Below the pieces are notes generated by a model, which had not been told where the DNA came from, ran no database searches, and worked only from the letters and a program-made list of their open reading frames with translations. Shown here in pieces: positions 39,182-48,102 of a DNA stretch of 64,000 bases. The first letter of the stretch is position 1. Every line of letters begins with the position of its first letter. The translations under genes were made by a program, and so were the position numbers. The DNA is from Arthrospira sp. PCC 9108 (GTDB lineage: Bacteria > Cyanobacteriota > Cyanobacteriia > Cyanobacteriales > Microcoleaceae): NCBI GenBank assembly GCA_016745315.1, contig CP066886.1:4154501-4218500 (forward strand), given 5' to 3'.

Positions 39182-41539
39182 GTGAGAGATATTTTAGGAT
39201 TTGGTGGAGGAGTAATGGGGGGAGTTGCAGCAGCCATGGTTGTGGCTGTCGCTCCCGCCCTAGCGTTTACTGTTGTCCGGGATATTCAATTATTCCAAGC
39301 CGACAACGGGGAGATTAACCTGGTGCTGGTAACAGACGGCGGCGAACGTCCAGCGGTGTTTGTGATTCGGCGGGGTAATGATTTTGTCGCCGATATTACT
39401 AACGCTCAATTGAGTTCTGCGAATGGGTCATTTCAGCAAAATAACCCGGCTCCTGGTATTGCTTCGATTGTGGTGAACCAGCTAGACCCGACCAGTATTC
39501 GGGTGATTGTGACGGGAACTAATGGCTCTCCTGAAGCGCGGATAATTCAAGGTGCGGGAGATGCTATTGCGATCGCGATCGCTCCAGAAGGGGCGATCGC
39601 CGAGGCTCCGGCTTTTGCACCGGAACAACCTGGGAACGGTACTTCTCAGGTAATGGTTCCCGACCCACCAGTTAGCATCACTGGTCAGCCTACGGCCCCT
39701 TCTCAAAACGGCAATAATGAGATTATCATGCCCGACCCGGCTTTAACTCCCCAAATGGGTCAAGCGCCATTACAGCCAAGGCGTTCCTTAGACACAACGC
39801 CACCCTTCCAACCCCGTGCTGTTGCGCCACCTTTAGGAGATATTGCGGTTTCTAATATCAATCAGGGTGTTTCCAATGTCAACCTGAACACCAACGAAAT
39901 CATCCCCCGCCTAGTGTTGCGAGACGCATCAGTGCGGGAGGTATTATCATTGTTGGCGCGGGTTGCTGGCCTTAATGTTGCATTCAGTAATTTGAGGCAA
40001 GATCGTACAACTGGGCGTTTTCGACCGGGAGATGAAGCACAGGAATTTAAAATTTCCTTGGACATTGAAAATGAACCAGTCCAGGAAGTCTTTAACTATG
40101 TCCTGCGATTAACCGGGTTACAAGCCAATCGAGTTGGTAACACGGTTTTTGTCGGTTTTGAACTGCCTGAGTCTGCCCAAAATATTGTGATGCGAACCCT
40201 GAGAATGAATCAGGTAGCCGCTGAGAATGCAGCCAGTTTTTTAAGCACTCAGGGCGCTGCAACTCAGGTTTTAGTTACCGAAACTAGAAGAGTTACTGAA
40301 GGCGACGGGGATAATGCGCTGACAATTACAAGTAGCTCAACCCGAATCCAACCATTGGGAGCAACAGAAGGACAAGGACCTCTGGTATTAAGGGGGCTGT
40401 CAGTATCAACAGATGCACGGCTCAACTCTGTGACTCTGGTTGGAGATCCTGAAAAGGTAGAGATGGCAACTGCTATGTTAATGCAGCTCGATCTCCGTCA
40501 ACGTCAGGTGGCGGTTAATGTGAAAATCATTGACGTGAACCTGACCGGGGAAGCCACCCAGAGCAGTAGTTTCTCCTTTGGGATTAATGATACCTTCTTT
40601 GTGAATGATGGCGGGGCGGCTTCTCTCAACTTTGGTGGCATCAATCCCCCAACTCGTGGTCAGTCTACAGGTGGTGTCACCTCTCGCCCCATTATTACCA
40701 ACCCCCTAAGCACTCAAGAACCATTTTTTGATCGCGATAGCACGATTAGGACTCCGTTAACGGCTCCTGGGGGTGGTATTGGCTTGAGACCGATTCGACC
40801 TGTCACCGAGAGACCGGGAGGGGTTGGGCTTTCTGAATACGAACCCTTTGAGAGAGACTTAACAGATGGAACTCTGAGCGCCCTGGGTAGCACTACTGTT
40901 TCCGTGTTTCCCTTCTTCCAATATCCTCGGCGGTTCCTGTCTACCTTGCAAGCTCAAATCGTCAGCGGTAGAGCCAAAATCCTCACCGACCCCACCTTGG
41001 TGGTACAAGAGGGAGAAACTGCTTCCGTGCAACTGGTACAAGAGGTATTGCAATCGAGGACAACAACTTTTACAGATACTCCTTCGGGTACTAGGGAAAC
41101 CATCCAGCCTCAACTTGTACCTGTGGGCTTGACTCTGGGGGTGAATGTTCAGCGAATTGATGATAATGGCTTTGTCACGATGACCATTAACCCAGAAGTT
41201 AGCTCCCCAGGAAGTCAGGTAGGAACAGGTGGCGATGATTTTGTCTTACAAATCTTTCGGCGGAATTTGCAGTCTGGTCGGATTCGTCTGCGGGACGGTC
41301 AAACTCTGATTGTCTCTGGTATTATTCAAGATCAGGAACGGACTGATGTAAGCAAGATTCCCCTGTTGGGTGACTTGCCTATCCTGGGTTCTCTGTTCCG
41401 TAGAAGCAGCACCAGCAGCGAGCGGGCTGAGGTAATTGTGTTGGTAACGCCCAGTATCCTGGATGATTCCGATCGCTCTGGGTTTGGCTACCAGAATAAT
41501 TTTAGTCCCGATGTCCGCCAGATGATGCAAGGGCGTTAG
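39182..41539 (+). CDS. pilQ: Type IV pilus secretin PilQ
   Basis: The 785-residue protein has an N-terminal signal-like segment (1-28), an AMIN-type domain (about 30-125; peptidoglycan binding), a proline-rich linker (130-220), a secretin/TonB short N-terminal domain (about 235-330) and secretin N0/N3 domains. The secretin core follows, from about 560 (RRFLSTLQAQIVSGRAKILT) to the C-terminus with LRDGQTLIVSGIIQDQERTD and KIPLLGDLPILGSLF. PilQ is the outer-membrane channel for type IV pili. The start is GTG after AGGAGGA. An internal Gly/Pro-rich stretch (about 480-560) is typical of cyanobacterial homologues. Confidence 0.95.
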   Translation: MRDILGFGGGVMGGVAAAMVVAVAPALAFTVVRDIQLFQADNGEINLVLVTDGGERPAVFVIRRGNDFVADITNAQLSSANGSFQQNNPAPGIASIVVNQLDPTSIRVIVTGTNGSPEARIIQGAGDAIAIAIAPEGAIAEAPAFAPEQPGNGTSQVMVPDPPVSITGQPTAPSQNGNNEIIMPDPALTPQMGQAPLQPRRSLDTTPPFQPRAVAPPLGDIAVSNINQGVSNVNLNTNEIIPRLVLRDASVREVLSLLARVAGLNVAFSNLRQDRTTGRFRPGDEAQEFKISLDIENEPVQEVFNYVLRLTGLQANRVGNTVFVGFELPESAQNIVMRTLRMNQVAAENAASFLSTQGAATQVLVTETRRVTEGDGDNALTITSSSTRIQPLGATEGQGPLVLRGLSVSTDARLNSVTLVGDPEKVEMATAMLMQLDLRQRQVAVNVKIIDVNLTGEATQSSSFSFGINDTFFVNDGGAASLNFGGINPPTRGQSTGGVTSRPIITNPLSTQEPFFDRDSTIRTPLTAPGGGIGLRPIRPVTERPGGVGLSEYEPFERDLTDGTLSALGSTTVSVFPFFQYPRRFLSTLQAQIVSGRAKILTDPTLVVQEGETASVQLVQEVLQSRTTTFTDTPSGTRETIQPQLVPVGLTLGVNVQRIDDNGFVTMTINPEVSSPGSQVGTGGDDFVLQIFRRNLQSGRIRLRDGQTLIVSGIIQDQERTDVSKIPLLGDLPILGSLFRRSSTSSERAEVIVLVTPSILDDSDRSGFGYQNNFSPDVRQMMQGR

Positions 41540-41569
41540 GATCTGGCCGGAAAAACCCATTAACCGAAA

Positions 41570-41594
41570 ATCCCCCACCCCTGGGGGATATTTT
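41570..41594 (+). terminator. Terminator after pilQ
   Basis: ATCCCCCA pairs with TGGGGGAT around a four-C loop (41570-41589) and is followed by ATTTT, 30 bases after the pilQ stop. Confidence 0.65.
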
Positions 41595-41756
41595 GATCGG
41601 CTAATATCTTAAAAAAAGTGGAAAATTCCCCTAAATCTATGACAATTTAGGGTTAAACCCTATCTATGTTGCTACAGAAACCTTAGAATAAGGCAGAAAA
41701 TCGTGCAAACCATTGGGGGTAATTGATTGGCCCCCAGTTCTCAAAAGGAGAGATTG

Positions 41757-42035
41757 ATGAATAAGGGTGAATTAATAGATGCAGTAGCCGAAAAAGCAGG
41801 TGTCACCAAAAAACAGGCTGATGCAGTGTTGAGTGCGGCCCTCGAAAGTGTTATAGATGCTGTTGCTACACAGGAAAAAGTCACCCTGGTGGGATTTGGT
41901 TCTTTTGAAGCGAGGAAACGCAAGGCGCGCGAAGGCCGTAACCCCCAGACGGGTGAAAAAATGGATATTCCAGAGACTTGGGTTCCGGCTTTCTCGGCAG
42001 GAAAGATGTTTAAGGAGAAGGTGGCTCATAAATAG
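41757..42035 (+). CDS. HU-family DNA-binding protein
   Basis: The 92-residue protein is a standard HU: MNKGELIDAVAEKAGVTKKQ, VTLVGFGSFEARKRKAREGR and NPQTGEKMDIPE. HU dimers bend DNA without strong sequence preference and organise the nucleoid. ATG at 41757 follows AAGGAG seven bases upstream; an in-frame ATG at 41727 would add ten residues with no family match. The upstream interval 41595-41756 should contain its promoter. Confidence 0.96.
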   Translation: MNKGELIDAVAEKAGVTKKQADAVLSAALESVIDAVATQEKVTLVGFGSFEARKRKAREGRNPQTGEKMDIPETWVPAFSAGKMFKEKVAHK

Positions 42036-42095
42036 TCGTCCATAACCCACCACTAATCAGGATATGGATTTAGTGGGTCTCCACGGGAGTAGATC

Positions 42096-43172
42096 ATGAA
42101 CAGACCCAGCCACGGGGGAAATTTGATGTGGGCGGCTTCGATCGCTGATTGTCCGCCATCAGAAATTGTCGATTTCTCGGCTAGTATTAATCCCCTCGGC
42201 CCTCCGTTAACGGCGATCGCCGCTTTGGCTAGTCATCAGGGGGAGATTAAAACCTATCCTCAGCCGGATTATATGGACCTGCGACAGGCTTTAAGTCGCT
42301 TCCATGGGGATGTACCCGTTGAATGGATTTTGCCCGGAAATGGGGCGGCTGAGTTGCTGACATGGGCGGGCCGGGAGTTGGCGCAAGGGTCGGCTACATA
42401 TCTGCTGACTCCGGCTTTTGGGGACTATCGGCGATCGCTCAATGCTTTTAATGCTAGGGTGATCGAGTTTCCGATTAGTCTCGAGGGTGGCGATAACCTC
42501 CAATTTGATGGGTTGGGGGAATTACACCAAAGGGCGGGACTATTGCTGAATACTCCCCACAATCCTACGGGTATATTACTACGGCCAGAGTTGATTTTGC
42601 CTCTGTTGGAAAGGTTTGCTTTGGTGGTGGTTGACGAGGCTTTTATGGATTTTCTGCCACCGTCGGCACAAACTAGCTTAATTCCTATGGTGGCAGATTT
42701 TCCCAATTTGGTGATTGTGCGATCGCTGACTAAATTCTACAGTCTGCCTGGTTTAAGATTAGGATATGCGATCGCTCACCCAGACCGCCTAAATTTGTGG
42801 CGACAGTGGCGAGACCCTTGGTCTGTGAATAATTTAGCCGTGGCGGCGGGTATTGCAGTTTTAGGCGATCGGGCTTTTGAGGAAAAAACCCACCATTGGT
42901 TATCTATTAACCGCCCTAAACTCTATCAGGAATTAGGGAATATTGCCGGACTTTATCCTTATCCAGGGGTGGCTAATTTTTTGCTAGTCCGGTCTCAATG
43001 TTCTGTCACTCAGTTACAAACCAAACTACTTACAGATTATCGGATTTTGATTCGCGATTGTTTGAGTTTTCCAGAATTGGGGGACAATTATTTCCGGGTC
43101 GCCGTCCGCACCGAAGCTGAAAATCAATATCTGATTACCGCTTTAAAAAATATATTAATAATTGATAATTAA
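42096..43172 (+). CDS. cobD: Threonine-phosphate decarboxylase-like PLP enzyme (CobD type)
   Basis: The 358-residue protein is a fold-type I aminotransferase of the histidinol-phosphate branch. It begins with HGGNL and has DFSASINPLGPPL, the typical opening of CobD/CobC threonine-phosphate decarboxylases. PGNGAAELL, TPHNPTG, VVDEAFMDF and the PLP lysine in RSLTKFYSLPGLRLGY follow. CobD makes (R)-1-amino-2-propanol phosphate for the lower loop of cobalamin. Histidinol-phosphate aminotransferase is the alternative, but the N-terminal HGGN favours CobD. There are no other cobalamin genes nearby. Confidence 0.8.
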   Translation: MNRPSHGGNLMWAASIADCPPSEIVDFSASINPLGPPLTAIAALASHQGEIKTYPQPDYMDLRQALSRFHGDVPVEWILPGNGAAELLTWAGRELAQGSATYLLTPAFGDYRRSLNAFNARVIEFPISLEGGDNLQFDGLGELHQRAGLLLNTPHNPTGILLRPELILPLLERFALVVVDEAFMDFLPPSAQTSLIPMVADFPNLVIVRSLTKFYSLPGLRLGYAIAHPDRLNLWRQWRDPWSVNNLAVAAGIAVLGDRAFEEKTHHWLSINRPKLYQELGNIAGLYPYPGVANFLLVRSQCSVTQLQTKLLTDYRILIRDCLSFPELGDNYFRVAVRTEAENQYLITALKNILIIDN

Positions 43173-43259
43173 TAATTGTAGGGGCGCGCCTCTGCAGTCA
43201 ACCCAACTCCCCACGACCTTCTAAATAAACCCGCCCTCTTTCTTTCTGGGTTCCGGTTG

Positions 43260-43805
43260 ATGGTGCGTCAGAAGCGGGCTATATTAATCCTCACGAATAA
43301 TTATAGGTTATGGTGCGTCAGAAATCAATTATAGCGGTTCGGTGGATTGGTGAGGTACTTTTTAAAGCCCCTCTCCCTTCTGGGAGAGGGGTTTGGGGTG
43401 AGGGCTTTACCTCATGAGTCTGAGAATCGCTATATCCGGTGAGAATTATAATTATCGGTTATGGTGCGTCAGAAATTAATTCTCCGGTGAGAATTATAAT
43501 TATCGGTTATGGTGCGTCAGAAATTAATTCTCCGGTGAGAATTATAATTATCGGTTATGGTGCGTCAGAAATTAATTATCCGGTGAGAATTATAATTATC
43601 GGTTATGGTGCGTCAGAAATTAATTATCCGGTGAGAATTATAATTATCGGTTATGGTGCGTCAGAAATTAATTATCCGGTGAGAATTATAATTATCGGTT
43701 ATGGTGCGTCAGAAATTAATTATCCGGTGAGAATTATAATTATCGGTGTCTGACGCACCCTACCGCACCCTACCGCACCCTACCGCACCCTACCGCACCC
43801 TACTA
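43260..43805. repeat. Second repeat cluster: degenerate copies, 48-bp array and decamers
   Basis: The region between cobD and uvrC consists of repeats related to the 9-17.5 kb array. Two degenerate copies (43260-43331) contain GATGGTGCGTCAGAA and GGCTATATTAATCC. A 48-bp unit beginning GAGAATTATAATTATCGG and containing GGTGCGTCAGAAATTAATT then repeats at 43441, 43489, 43537, 43585, 43633, 43681 and 43729 (last truncated). It ends with TCTGACGCACC and five TACCGCACCC decamers, the reverse complement of the GGTAGGGTGC decamer of the large array. Because 48 is a multiple of three, a periodic open frame of 104 codons arises (IIIIGYGASEIN), which is not a credible gene. Confidence 0.95.
43332..43432. 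mobile_element. 101-bp MITE with TA target duplication
   Basis: The element runs from TAGCGGTTC to GAATCGCTA, inverted ends with one mismatch, flanked on both sides by TA. Removing it together with one TA restores AAATCAATTATCCGGTGAGAA, the sequence found across the junctions of the 48-bp units. A strong internal hairpin, CCCCTCTCCC (43368-43377) with GGGAGAGGGG (43382-43391), lies inside. The TA duplication is characteristic of IS630/Tc1-mariner transposases, which would act in trans. Confidence 0.8.
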
Positions 43806-43815
43806 TTAAACTACT

Positions 43816-45690
43816 ATGGTAATTGTACCACTAATTGAAGATACCGATCGCCTCGATATGAGATTAAAAGAAATTCCCCCGGTTCCGGGTGTGTATTTCA
43901 TGAAAGATGGTAATGAGAATATTCTGTATATTGGGAAATCTAAAAAATTGCGATCGCGCGTGCGTTCCTATTTTCGCGATCGCCATAACCATAGTCACCG
44001 GATTAACTTAATGATTCAACAGGTGACAGATATTGAATTTATAGTTACCGATACAGAAGCCGAAGCCTTAGCCTTAGAAGCTCATCTGATTAAAACCCAT
44101 CAACCTCATTTTAATGTCTTACTCAAGGATGATAAAAAATATCCCTATCTGTGTATTACTTGGTCGGAACCATACCCCCGTATTTTTATTACCAGAAAAC
44201 GCAGTTTAAGCAATCCCAAAGATAGATATTATGGCCCCTATGTAGATACGGGATTATTGCGAAGTAACCTACAATTAATTAAGCGTCTATTTCCCCTGCG
44301 TCAACGTCCTAAACCCCTGTTTAAAGACCGTCCCTGTTTAAACTATGATATCGGTCGCTGTCCGGGAGTTTGTCAGGAGATGATCTCCCCAGAAGATTAT
44401 CATCAAATTGTCCAAAAAGTGGCGATGGTGTTCCAAGGACGGACGGAAGAACTTATCGAAAATTTAACCGCACAAATGCAACAAGCCGCCGCTGAGTTGA
44501 ACTTTGAAACAGCGGCGAAATTGCGCGATCGCCTTCAAGGTTTACAGTCCCTCAACCAGGATCAAAAAGTTTCCCTTCCTGATGAAACGGTGTCTCTCGA
44601 TGCGATCGCTTTGGCTACTGATGGACAACAAGCCTCCGTGCAACTTTTCCAAATCCGCGCCGGACATTTGGTTGGTAGGTTGGGCTTTTTTGCCAAAGTT
44701 TACCCTACTGAAAAAGCCTTGACTTCCCTAGAGTTGGGGTTAATTATTCAGCGGGTTTTACAGGAACATTATCAAACCGTCGATCCTGTGGAAATTCCTA
44801 GGGAGATTTTCCTACAATATAGTTTACCAGATGCGGATTTGGTCACCGATTGGTTAAGCGATCGCAAAGGTCGCAAAGTAACTTTAATTACTCCCCAACG
44901 ACAATCAAAACTCGATTTAATTGAAATGGTGGAACGCAACGCCAATTATGAGTTAATGCGCGTGCAAAAATTAAGCGATCGCCATCATCAATCTCTCCAA
45001 GATTTAACCGAAATTCTCGACCTTCCCGACCTTCCCCACCGCATAGAAGGTTATGATATCTCCCATATTCAAGGTTCTGATGCAGTCGCTTCGCGGGTGG
45101 TATTTATTGATGGTTTACCCGCCAAACAACACTACCGACAGTATAAAATAAAGAATCCTAATGTACATTCGGGAAGGTCTGATGATTTCGCGAGTTTAGC
45201 CGAGGTGATTGGTCGCCGTTTTCGAGATTATCATAATTTAGAACCCCAGGACAAGCCGGATTTGATTATGATTGATGGTGGGAAAGGTCAACTCTCAGCC
45301 GTGGTTAAAGTTTTGCAAGATTTGGATATTTTAGAAGAGTTAAAGGTGATTAGTTTAGCCAAACGCCGAGAGGAAATTTTTGTCCCTGGTGAGTCTCAAC
45401 CATTAACTACTAATCCTGAACAACCAGGGGTTGAATTATTGCGACGACTACGAGATGAAGCCCATCGATTTGCGGTTAGTTTCCACCGTAACCAACGCAG
45501 TAAACGCATGAAGCGATCGCATTTAGACGACATTCCCGGACTCGGACACCACCGCCAAAAATTGCTATTAGGTCACTTTCGGTCTATTGATTATATTCGC
45601 ATAGCCACCCCCACACAACTCGCGGAAGTTAACGGAATTGGCGAAAAACTAGCCCAACAAATTTATGATTATTTCCATCCTTCTACCTGA
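43816..45690 (+). CDS. uvrC: Excinuclease ABC subunit C
   Basis: The 624-residue protein has the GIY-YIG nuclease domain at the N-terminus (PPVPGVYFMKDGNENILYIG), the UVR motif (residues about 205-240, AAAELNFETAAKLRDRLQ), the RNase H-like C-terminal nuclease (GYDISHIQGSDAVAS, LIMIDGGKGQL) and a final helix-hairpin-helix pair (LDDIPGLGHHRQKLLLGHF, VNGIGEKLAQQIYDYF). It makes the two incisions in nucleotide excision repair with UvrB. The start lies directly after the decamer repeats, so its upstream region is the repeat cluster. Confidence 0.97.
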   Translation: MVIVPLIEDTDRLDMRLKEIPPVPGVYFMKDGNENILYIGKSKKLRSRVRSYFRDRHNHSHRINLMIQQVTDIEFIVTDTEAEALALEAHLIKTHQPHFNVLLKDDKKYPYLCITWSEPYPRIFITRKRSLSNPKDRYYGPYVDTGLLRSNLQLIKRLFPLRQRPKPLFKDRPCLNYDIGRCPGVCQEMISPEDYHQIVQKVAMVFQGRTEELIENLTAQMQQAAAELNFETAAKLRDRLQGLQSLNQDQKVSLPDETVSLDAIALATDGQQASVQLFQIRAGHLVGRLGFFAKVYPTEKALTSLELGLIIQRVLQEHYQTVDPVEIPREIFLQYSLPDADLVTDWLSDRKGRKVTLITPQRQSKLDLIEMVERNANYELMRVQKLSDRHHQSLQDLTEILDLPDLPHRIEGYDISHIQGSDAVASRVVFIDGLPAKQHYRQYKIKNPNVHSGRSDDFASLAEVIGRRFRDYHNLEPQDKPDLIMIDGGKGQLSAVVKVLQDLDILEELKVISLAKRREEIFVPGESQPLTTNPEQPGVELLRRLRDEAHRFAVSFHRNQRSKRMKRSHLDDIPGLGHHRQKLLLGHFRSIDYIRIATPTQLAEVNGIGEKLAQQIYDYFHPST

Positions 45691-45787
45691 TGCAGATTAA
45701 GCTATGATATATGGTAGCTGCCGGGAAGATGTGCTATAAATAGGACTAGATTGGTCTGACTCAAAATCCTAGAATCTCAATCCCACC

Positions 45788-47185
45788 ATGAAATTAATTG
45801 ACGGTCCGCAAAATCTTCCGACTCTCCAAAAAATACAGTGGATAACTAACCCCCTTGGTTATATGGAAAATTGCCAACGTAAATATGGAGATATTTTTGT
45901 AACTGAAATCGGGGTGGCGGGTCATCCAATTGTGTTTGTTTCCCACCCCCAAGCCATTCAAGAAATCCTCACCCGGGATAAAGAATTTACCGCCCCCGGT
46001 TCATCTAATCGTATTCTAGCGCCTGTGGTGGGGGATAAATCCGTCATTTTACTTGATGGTAAAGACCACCTAAGACAGCGAAAACTGTTAATGCCGCCTT
46101 TCCATGGGGAACGGATGTTTAATTATGGTAAATTAATCTGTAATTTGACCACAGAAATCGGCGACACTTTACCCATTGGTAAGACTTTTCTGGCGCGAGA
46201 TTATGTGCAAAAAATCTCCCTGGCTGTCATTCTTAAAGCTGTGTTCGGAGTCTATGAAGGACCCCGTTACGATCGCCTGAAAAAATTAACAACTGAACTG
46301 GTCGCTGTTACCGATTCTCCTATTAGGGCGAGTATCTTATTTTTCCCGATTTTACAACAAGATTTAGGGCGTTGGAGTCCCTGGGGGCGCTTCCAAGGTT
46401 TGCGGCGCGATATCGATAAACTGCTATTAGAAGAAATCGAAGAACGTCGCCAAAATCCCGATCCAAATCGCACCGATATTCTCAATTTGATGATGTCCGC
46501 TAGGGATGAAAATGGGGAACCGATGACCTATGAAGAATTGCGGGATGAACTGTTAACTTTATTATTCGCCGGACACGAAACTACCGCCACCGCCATGGCT
46601 TGGTCTTTGTATTGGGTGCATAAACTTCCTACGGTGCGCGATCGCCTTTTATCAGAGTTAGCAACCCTCCCCCCAAATCCCGATCCGATGACTATTTATA
46701 GACTACCTTATTTAACAGCAGTTTGTCAAGAAACCCTGCGAATTTATCCAGTCGCAATGGTGACATTTCCCCGTGTTACTACTCAAGCGGTGGAACTGAT
46801 GGGATATCATATAGAACCCAACATAGAAGTGATTGGCTCCATCTATTTAACCCATAATGATCCGACAATTTATCCTGAACCCAAACAGTTTAAACCAGAG
46901 AGATTTTTAGATAAAAAATACTCCCCTTATCAATATTTGCCTTTTGGTGGTGGTGTGCGTCAATGTATTGGTATGGCTTTGGCTCAATATGAGCTAAAAT
47001 TAGTCCTAGCAACAGTCATGTTAAACTATCAACTAACCCTGGCTAATTCCCAGCCCGCCAAAGCCGCCCGCCGAGGGGTGACTTTATCAGCGACCGGAGG
47101 CATTCCTATGGTATTGACAGGGCGGCGATCGCTATCTCCCAACTCTGTGGGAGTTGCACCGAAAGAAACCCCGCTTCTGGGTTAA
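45788..47185 (+). CDS. Cytochrome P450 (CYP110-like)
   Basis: The 465-residue protein has the P450 signatures: I-helix AGHETTATAMAW, the ExxR motif ETLR in VCQETLRIYP, FKPERFLDKKYSPYQYLPFG and the heme-thiolate loop FGGGVRQCIGMA. It has no obvious membrane anchor. The length and motifs agree with cyanobacterial CYP110-type enzymes, which hydroxylate fatty acids, alkanes or terpenes. The C-terminal tail (GVTLSATGGIPMVLTGRRSL onward) is repeated as a fragment at 56770-56886. It is followed by a weak hairpin (47230-47244). The substrate is unknown. Confidence 0.93.
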   Translation: MKLIDGPQNLPTLQKIQWITNPLGYMENCQRKYGDIFVTEIGVAGHPIVFVSHPQAIQEILTRDKEFTAPGSSNRILAPVVGDKSVILLDGKDHLRQRKLLMPPFHGERMFNYGKLICNLTTEIGDTLPIGKTFLARDYVQKISLAVILKAVFGVYEGPRYDRLKKLTTELVAVTDSPIRASILFFPILQQDLGRWSPWGRFQGLRRDIDKLLLEEIEERRQNPDPNRTDILNLMMSARDENGEPMTYEELRDELLTLLFAGHETTATAMAWSLYWVHKLPTVRDRLLSELATLPPNPDPMTIYRLPYLTAVCQETLRIYPVAMVTFPRVTTQAVELMGYHIEPNIEVIGSIYLTHNDPTIYPEPKQFKPERFLDKKYSPYQYLPFGGGVRQCIGMALAQYELKLVLATVMLNYQLTLANSQPAKAARRGVTLSATGGIPMVLTGRRSLSPNSVGVAPKETPLLG

Positions 47186-47229
47186 CTCTTCTGGTTAAGC
47201 CCAACGGTCCCCGAAGTTACCAGGTTTAT

Positions 47230-47244
47230 GGGGAATTTCTCCCC
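47230..47244 (+). terminator. Weak hairpin after the P450 gene
   Basis: GGGGA-ATTTC-TCCCC is followed by a loose T-rich stretch ending CTTTTTGG. The stem is only five pairs. Confidence 0.35.
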
Positions 47245-47348
47245 TATTTAATCCTTTTTGGTCTTGATTTCCGTCAGATTAACCGTATAATATTAACAAT
47301 GGCTCAATTTTTCATGGAGATGGGATTCTGAAATCTCAAAAATTACTA

Positions 47349-47897
47349 ATGATTGATACATTCAATTGTTCCCCCCAACAGTTAGCCATTTGGCTGAGTC
47401 GTTTGGTGGAAATTTTGCGGAGTCAAGGTGGTTTAACTTGGCATAACTTTGTTCACAGCGTCGCTGGTAAAACCGCCATCATAGAAATTGATGGCATTCA
47501 GTTGAGATTAAATGCCAATCATAGCGAACCTCTCCAGGTAGATATTACTGATAATTCCGATAATTCCGAGTCAGTGGAAGCCTTTAATTTTCGCAGCGAA
47601 GCCGAAACCTTGCGAGATTTAATTGGGGGTCGGTTGACCTTAGATCAAGCTGTAGCGACGGGTAAAATCAATTTGCGGGGAACTTTATCAGAGTTGTTGG
47701 GTATTCAGAAACTAGCAATGAATATTATCGCCGACAGTGCCATTAATCCTCAACTACAGCAACTGTGGAAAGAATTTGACGATCTGTGGTTCCGTCCCAG
47801 TTTTCCTCCCCCAGTTTTGTCTCTGGAAGAACAAACAGCCCAGCACGGGGAATTAATTCGGAATGTCCCGAATGATGTACTGACAATTGAGGTGTAA
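47349..47897 (+). CDS. SCP2-like small protein, hypothetical
   Basis: The 182-residue protein has no signal or membrane segment. The central region (KTAIIEIDGIQLRLNANHSE and FRSEAETLRDLIGGRLTLDQ, then GKINLRGTLSELLGIQKLAM) reads like the SCP2 sterol-carrier fold: a ligand-binding beta sheet, then a phrase on background and a small amphipathic helix. The tail (WFRPSFPPPVLSLEEQTAQ) is extended. SCP2-like domains bind hydrophobic ligands. The assignment is tentative. It sits between a P450 and an FkbM methyltransferase on the same strand but with large gaps (163 and 205 bases). Confidence 0.55.
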   Translation: MIDTFNCSPQQLAIWLSRLVEILRSQGGLTWHNFVHSVAGKTAIIEIDGIQLRLNANHSEPLQVDITDNSDNSESVEAFNFRSEAETLRDLIGGRLTLDQAVATGKINLRGTLSELLGIQKLAMNIIADSAINPQLQQLWKEFDDLWFRPSFPPPVLSLEEQTAQHGELIRNVPNDVLTIEV

Positions 47898-48102
47898 GCG
47901 GAGGAGAAATGTGGAAAAACTCACTGTGGAGGGAGAAATTATTTTTTTCGTTTAGCCGTGGTCTCTCGACTTTTCCCCGCTCCCAAATTTCGCCAGACTC
48001 GAAGGCGAAAAAATAGGGTCAATCATCTTTTGTCTGATGCCCCGAACTTGAGTCAAATTCCCTGGATTTTGTCAACCTTTATTTTCATATGTTTACTCTG
48101 AT

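Noticed and set aside
43439..43753. 104-codon frame with a perfect 16-residue repeat (IIIIGYGASEIN)
   Set aside because: It is a by-product of a 48-bp tandem repeat that also carries inverted motifs and matches the noncoding array; there is no separate start signal.
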